A stretch of DNA of 64,000 nt from Protonemura montana (Eukaryota; Arthropoda; Insecta; Plecoptera; Nemouridae), in the NCBI GenBank assembly GCA_947568835.1, contig OX387611.1, forward strand, positions 8,622,001 to 8,686,000, given 5' to 3'. This document shows positions 59,521 through 64,000 of this stretch, in pieces. The notes under the pieces were generated by a model that saw nothing but the letters and a program-made list of their open reading frames with translations, did no database searches and had not been told where the DNA came from. Made by a program: the position numbers and the translations under genes. Position 1 is the first letter of the stretch, and every line of letters starts with the position of its first letter.

Positions 59521-60640
59521 GAATTAATCAAAGCTTTAAATCGGGTTCCCTGGAAAACGTCGTAGCTCTCTCAGTGTAACGTCGGTAACTTATTTTACAC
59601 ATTTAACGCGTGCGCCGCAGTTTTAACCTAATTGTGTAAATTTGCCAAGATTTTTCATATCCGGTTCACTATCGAAAATGAGCGCCGTGTTAGTGGAAAT
59701 GCTTTTAATTAGCTAAAAATGCGAAAATCAACAAACGACTAGCGTTGCTTTGCTGTTTTTTTTTTCCTTTTTTTTTTTACAAATTATGTGTATTTTTTTT
59801 TTTATTTAAAGCCTACTGCAATATCTTAATAATACTATAATTAAATATGTATATTCATTTAAATTTAGTGCTTCAAAAGAAAATAATTTTTCAAAATAAA
59901 ACGCTTTTTTTTAATCGCCAAAATCGTTTGCCAAAAGTGATTTTTTCTAGCTTAGCCAAAACAACAATGAGTAACCACATAAGAACCACATAAGAATTTA
60001 AACAATCGATTTCCTTTAACATACAGATCGATATTAGCCAGAAACTGAAAAACATGACTTAAATATTAGCCCAGAAAAGCAATGGTGAGGTTCGCAATTG
60101 AAGAAAGAAAAATAACCGAATATTAGCCCACCAAAGAAGAACCAGCGACAGCACAGATATTTCCAAACTACTCCATACGAACAAAGGTACATTTCTAGAT
60201 AATTTTTAATTAAAAATACCTAACTATTTATAGCTATAACAATACAATATTTGAGATAATCAAACCCGATTAGCCACAGCCAGGTTTTGCTCCATATAAT
60301 TGACCACACCATGCCAAACTCTAAGCTTGCCACCATCAATATTTTATGGTTATTGACGTTCTGCCAATAGAATGGCCACACTTTGGCCACAACGTTGTAA
60401 ACGTACCCATGCATTAATAACGATGACGTAGATCCGAAGCGCGCACTTCCATCGTTTCAAATAGCAATGCTAATTTGAAAGCAGCAGTAATAGTTAGTGC
60501 TACGAATTGTTCTAGCGCATGCCTTGGGAAATGAATTATGTACATGCTAATAAGGGTAATAACCACCGAGTGTTTTCTTTTTGTTATGTTAATTACGGCT
60601 TTGGGAATTTTAAGCACCATAGATATAAAAAAATGTGAAG
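59521..60640. other. No gene seen
   Basis: AT-rich with poly(T) runs. Short frames at 60,220-60,620 (minus) have no resemblance to known families. Confidence 0.4.
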
Positions 60641-60649
60641 TGCTTTACG

Positions 60650-61582
60650 TAAGTGTGTACAGACCAGTGGGTTTCACAGGTAGAATAGGGGAGATCGAAG
60701 GTCCCACTGGCTTGGAAACCAGTCCACGGGATGCGCTATCCACGCAAGTGTGTACAGATCAGTGGGTTACACAGGTAGAATAGGGGAGATCGAAGACCCC
60801 ACTGGCTTGAAAACCAGTCCACGGGATGTGCTAACCACGCAAGTTTGTACAGACCAGTGGGTTACACAGGTAGAATAGGGGAGATCGAAGACCCCACTGG
60901 CTTGGAAACCAGTCCACGGGATGCGCTATCCACACAAGTGTGTACAGACCAGTGGGTTACACAGGTAGAATAGGGGAGATCGAAGGCTTCACTGGCTTGG
61001 AAACCAGTCCACGGGATGTGCTATCCACGCAAGTGTGTACAGACCGGTGGGTTACACAGGTAGAATAGGGGAGATCGAAGGCTTCACTGGCTTGAAAACC
61101 AGTCCACGGGATGCGCTATCCACGCAAGTGTGTACAGACCAGTGGGTTACACAGGTAGAATAGGGGAGATCGAAGACCACACTGGCTTGGAAACCAGTCC
61201 ACGGGATGCGCTATCCACGCAAGTGTGTACAGACCAGTGGGTTACACAGGTAGAATAGGGGAGATCGAAGACCACACTGGCTTGGAAACCAGTCCACGGG
61301 ATGCGCTATCCACGCAAGTGTGTGCAGACTAGTGGGTTACACAGGTAGAATAGGGGAGATCGAAGACCCCACTGGTTTGGAAACCAGTCCACGGGATGCG
61401 CTATCCACGCAAGTGTGTACAGACCAGTGGGTTACACAGGTAGAATAGGGGAGATAGAAGACCCCACTGGCTTGGTAACCAGTCCACGGGATGCGCTATC
61501 CACGCAAGTGTGTACAGACCAGTGGGTTACACAGGTAGAATAGGGGAGATCGAAGACCCAACTGGCTTGGAAACCAGTCAAT
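60650..61582 (+). repeat. 95-bp minisatellite (about 10 units), largest of the family
   Basis: Units start 'aagtgtgtacagaccagtgg' at 60,651, 60,746 and so on. Each contains the imperfect palindrome ACTGGCTTGGAAACCAGT. Confidence 0.95.
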
Positions 61583-62395
61583 GTTGATATTGCTTTTCTA
61601 TAAATTTTAGAGAACAGGTTGTATTTTAGCTACCATTCAAAATGCTTGAAATACATTGATGTCATTTTGTTCTTAATGTACGATACTTTTTTCTAATAAA
61701 TTGCATAATTTCCTACATTGTCTTTTGGTCTCTGATACAGTTCTTACATGTTTTCCTCTATAAGTAAACATTTTAAAAGAATTTTTAGTAATAACTAAAT
61801 CATATTCCTATCTCTTTCCCAAAGCATTTTTACTTTAGTCCCTTAAATCTATGAACACTAAGTTACAATGGTATATTTATAATAAGTAGCAATATGCTTG
61901 TTACAAGATATAATCACAAGATTTACAATGAAAAGAAAACGATTTCAACTGTAAACTGAGATTTGAAACGAAACGACATCATCAAGTTCAACATTTAATC
62001 AATCGCCTAAGTTGTAAAACCTTCTTATCTCTAAAACTATTTTTCTCAGATAATCTTCTAAATGCAACCCACAGAGCGGGCTTGGCACCACCACATCAAG
62101 CGACTTTGATACAATAATATTATTTAAATATCTTTCATGACAACATTACATCAACGAAATAACATCTTGTACTTGACAGTACTTAAATTGAAAATTACTG
62201 TGGATTAACATGAATTAGAAACCCCTAGATGCAGCCCGCAGTGCAAACTTGGCACCTCCACCGTAAGTTTTGAAATTAAAATCGAAAAGCCACTGTGATA
62301 TTCTATAATATTAATATTTTTTAAATATTGCAAGATAATAATTGTCGGAATTGTAAAACGTATTTGAGATTTTTGTTTTTTGTACATGCATTTGC
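61583..62395. other. No gene seen; possible local duplication
   Basis: 'atgcaacccacagagcgggc' + 'ttggcaccacca' near 62,060 and 'atgcagcccgcagtgcaaac' + 'ttggcacctcca' near 62,228 look like two diverged copies about 170 bp apart. Otherwise AT-rich. Confidence 0.4.
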
Positions 62396-62397
62396 TC

Positions 62398-62978
62398 CTT
62401 TTCGCTCCACGCAAAGGAGCCGACACTCGCCGTCGCCTCTGTGCTGGACATTTCGTGACAGGGTGCTTGTTTCGCTCCACGCAAAGGAACGGACGCTCGC
62501 CGTCGCCTCTGTGCTGGACATTCCGTGACAGGGTGCTTGTTTCGCTCCACGCATAGGAGCGGACACTCGCCGTCGCCTCTGTGCTGGACATTCCGTGACA
62601 GGGTGCTTGTTTCACTCTACGCAAAGGAGCGGACACTCGCCATCGCCTCTGTGCTGGACATTCCGTGACAGGGTGCTTGTTTCGTTCCACGCAAAGAAGC
62701 GGACACTCGCCGTCGCCTCTGTGCAGGACATTCCGTGACAGGGTGCTTGTTTCGCTCCACGCAAAGGAGCAGACACTCGCCGTCGCCTCTGTGCTGGACA
62801 TTCCGTGACAGGGTGCTTGTTTCGTTCCACGCAAAGAAGCGGACACTCGCCGTCGCCTCTGTGCAGGACATTCCGTGACAGGGTGCTTGTTTCACTCCAC
62901 GCAAAGGAGCGGACACTCGCCGTCGCCTCTGTGCTGGACATTCCGTGACAGGGTGCTTGTTTCGCTCCACCCAAAGAA
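62398..62978 (-). repeat. 70-bp minisatellite, inverse (about 8 units)
   Basis: Inverse of the units at 56,830-57,515. A doublet pattern of two unit variants (CGCAAAGGAGC / CGCAAAGAAGC) suggests dimer growth. Confidence 0.95.
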
Positions 62979-64000
62979 AATTTTCAAGTGAAAGCCAGAT
63001 GCCCAGTGGCATGCTTGTTAATTAATCCTATTGTAAATAATTGTTTCCTTTTTGGTGTGTAAATTTATTATGTTTGTGCATTTTACGTTGTTTACCGTGA
63101 AACCACTGAAAAGCAGGATAATATTTAAAAAATCAAGCTTACCTTTACAATGAATACAGTGAAGCGTGGACCTTTATTTGTTCTTAATTTCTTCACGGAT
63201 TTTGCGCAAAAAATTCTAAATCACAACAATAACCAGGGGATATATGAAAACAAAAGCCGGGCAAACCACACAATAAAAACTTGACGGCGGGATTTAAACC
63301 AAATGCCCCCCTGGATCGTTATTGCTGCTCTTCCAGACGGGATCTATTATGTGACCCTGTCCTCGCCAAGGTCTTTTAGCTAGTGGGAGCGTCCCGATAG
63401 GAATTTCGGGGTAGGGTGCTAGAGCGCATGGGCGACCCGGCACGGACAACCGATCGACGCTTGGGACGCCGAGTGGACAGACGGGAGTTCCCACTGGATT
63501 AATTGATAAGGGATTTGGGATATGAGCATGGCTGGGTTTTTTTTGTTTGTTTTGTTTAGAAATCGTAGTGATTGTGCTTTTGTTAGTTGCTTCATTGTTT
63601 CTGTGTGTGTCTGTAGGGGGAAAAAGTCGCGAGTTCGTTTAAAATTTAGTAAAAAAGAAGGCTAAGATATTGATGGAAAACCATACAATTTTACTATGTG
63701 AGAAATTAGAGTTGTGTGCTTGATCAACAAAATTTACTCCGTGTTTTATCTTTGTCATTAAAAATTATCTTTATCGTTCTTCATTTTATTTATAAAAGAC
63801 AAAGTATTGTTAAAATTAGAAAAATATTATATCTTTTCTAGTATATTTTTTAGATTTGTGTTAAAATATTGGTATGTATGGGTCGCGCCATCTCTATCAG
63901 GGTATTTATACCATGAGATCAATGAGTTATACTTTGCCAAACACCAGCTAAAGTGAATGTGGGTTTCATTTATGTCAAATAGTTAAAGAAGTTTTAGATT
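62979..64000. other. No gene seen; GC-rich patch at 63,290-63,500
   Basis: AT-rich apart from a patch with 'gggagcgtcccgataggaat' and 'agagcgcatgggcgaccc'. It is of unknown origin, possibly the untranslated part of a mobile element. Confidence 0.4.

Overview
This is a eukaryotic, AT-rich and repeat-laden window, almost certainly from an arthropod. The three genes I can assemble are all spliced. One is a gustatory receptor ending in the arthropod TY-x5-QF signature. One is an arthropod-type troponin C whose first coding exon is a bare ATG. One is a calmodulin-fold gene. I do not recognise the species. All gene models are hand-assembled from splice sites, reading phase and family resemblance; no transcript data were available.

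Layout. About 0.9-7.3 kb, minus strand: a complete four-exon gustatory receptor (400 aa) with all introns in phase 0. About 12.1-44.8 kb, minus strand: a seven-coding-exon calmodulin-like gene (275 aa). It has four canonical EF hands preceded by a basic Lys/Pro/Ala-rich extension of about 125 residues. Inside its 16.5 kb first coding intron, on the plus strand at 31.0-39.9 kb, lies a complete six-exon troponin C gene (151 aa). It has a TATA box and initiator, and only its fourth EF hand looks competent for calcium. From 44.8 kb to the end I find no credible gene, only dispersed and tandem repeats.

The rest is mobile and tandem DNA. A 5S-rRNA-derived SINE occurs at least 13 times on both strands, and tRNA-derived SINEs occur several times. 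Two non-LTR reverse transcriptase remnants and several foldback elements with a Penelope-like 'TGAAGA-stem-GAAACGT' signature are present. At least nine minisatellite families (periods 20, 43, 54, 68, 70, 86, 87/91, 95 and 114 bp) occur, many at several unlinked sites in both orientations. Several of these arrays sit inside dispersed elements with shared flanks: the 86/114-bp, 43-bp and 54-bp families. The 68-bp and 91-bp arrays are built from two different segments of the 5S SINE. The general picture is of short mobile elements that repeatedly spawn internal tandem arrays.

Most testable biological points: the antisense nesting of two EF-hand genes; the N-terminally extended calmodulin; a troponin C predicted to have a single calcium site; and two repeat families placed as inverted pairs around troponin C exons 2-3, a layout that favours back-splicing (circRNA).
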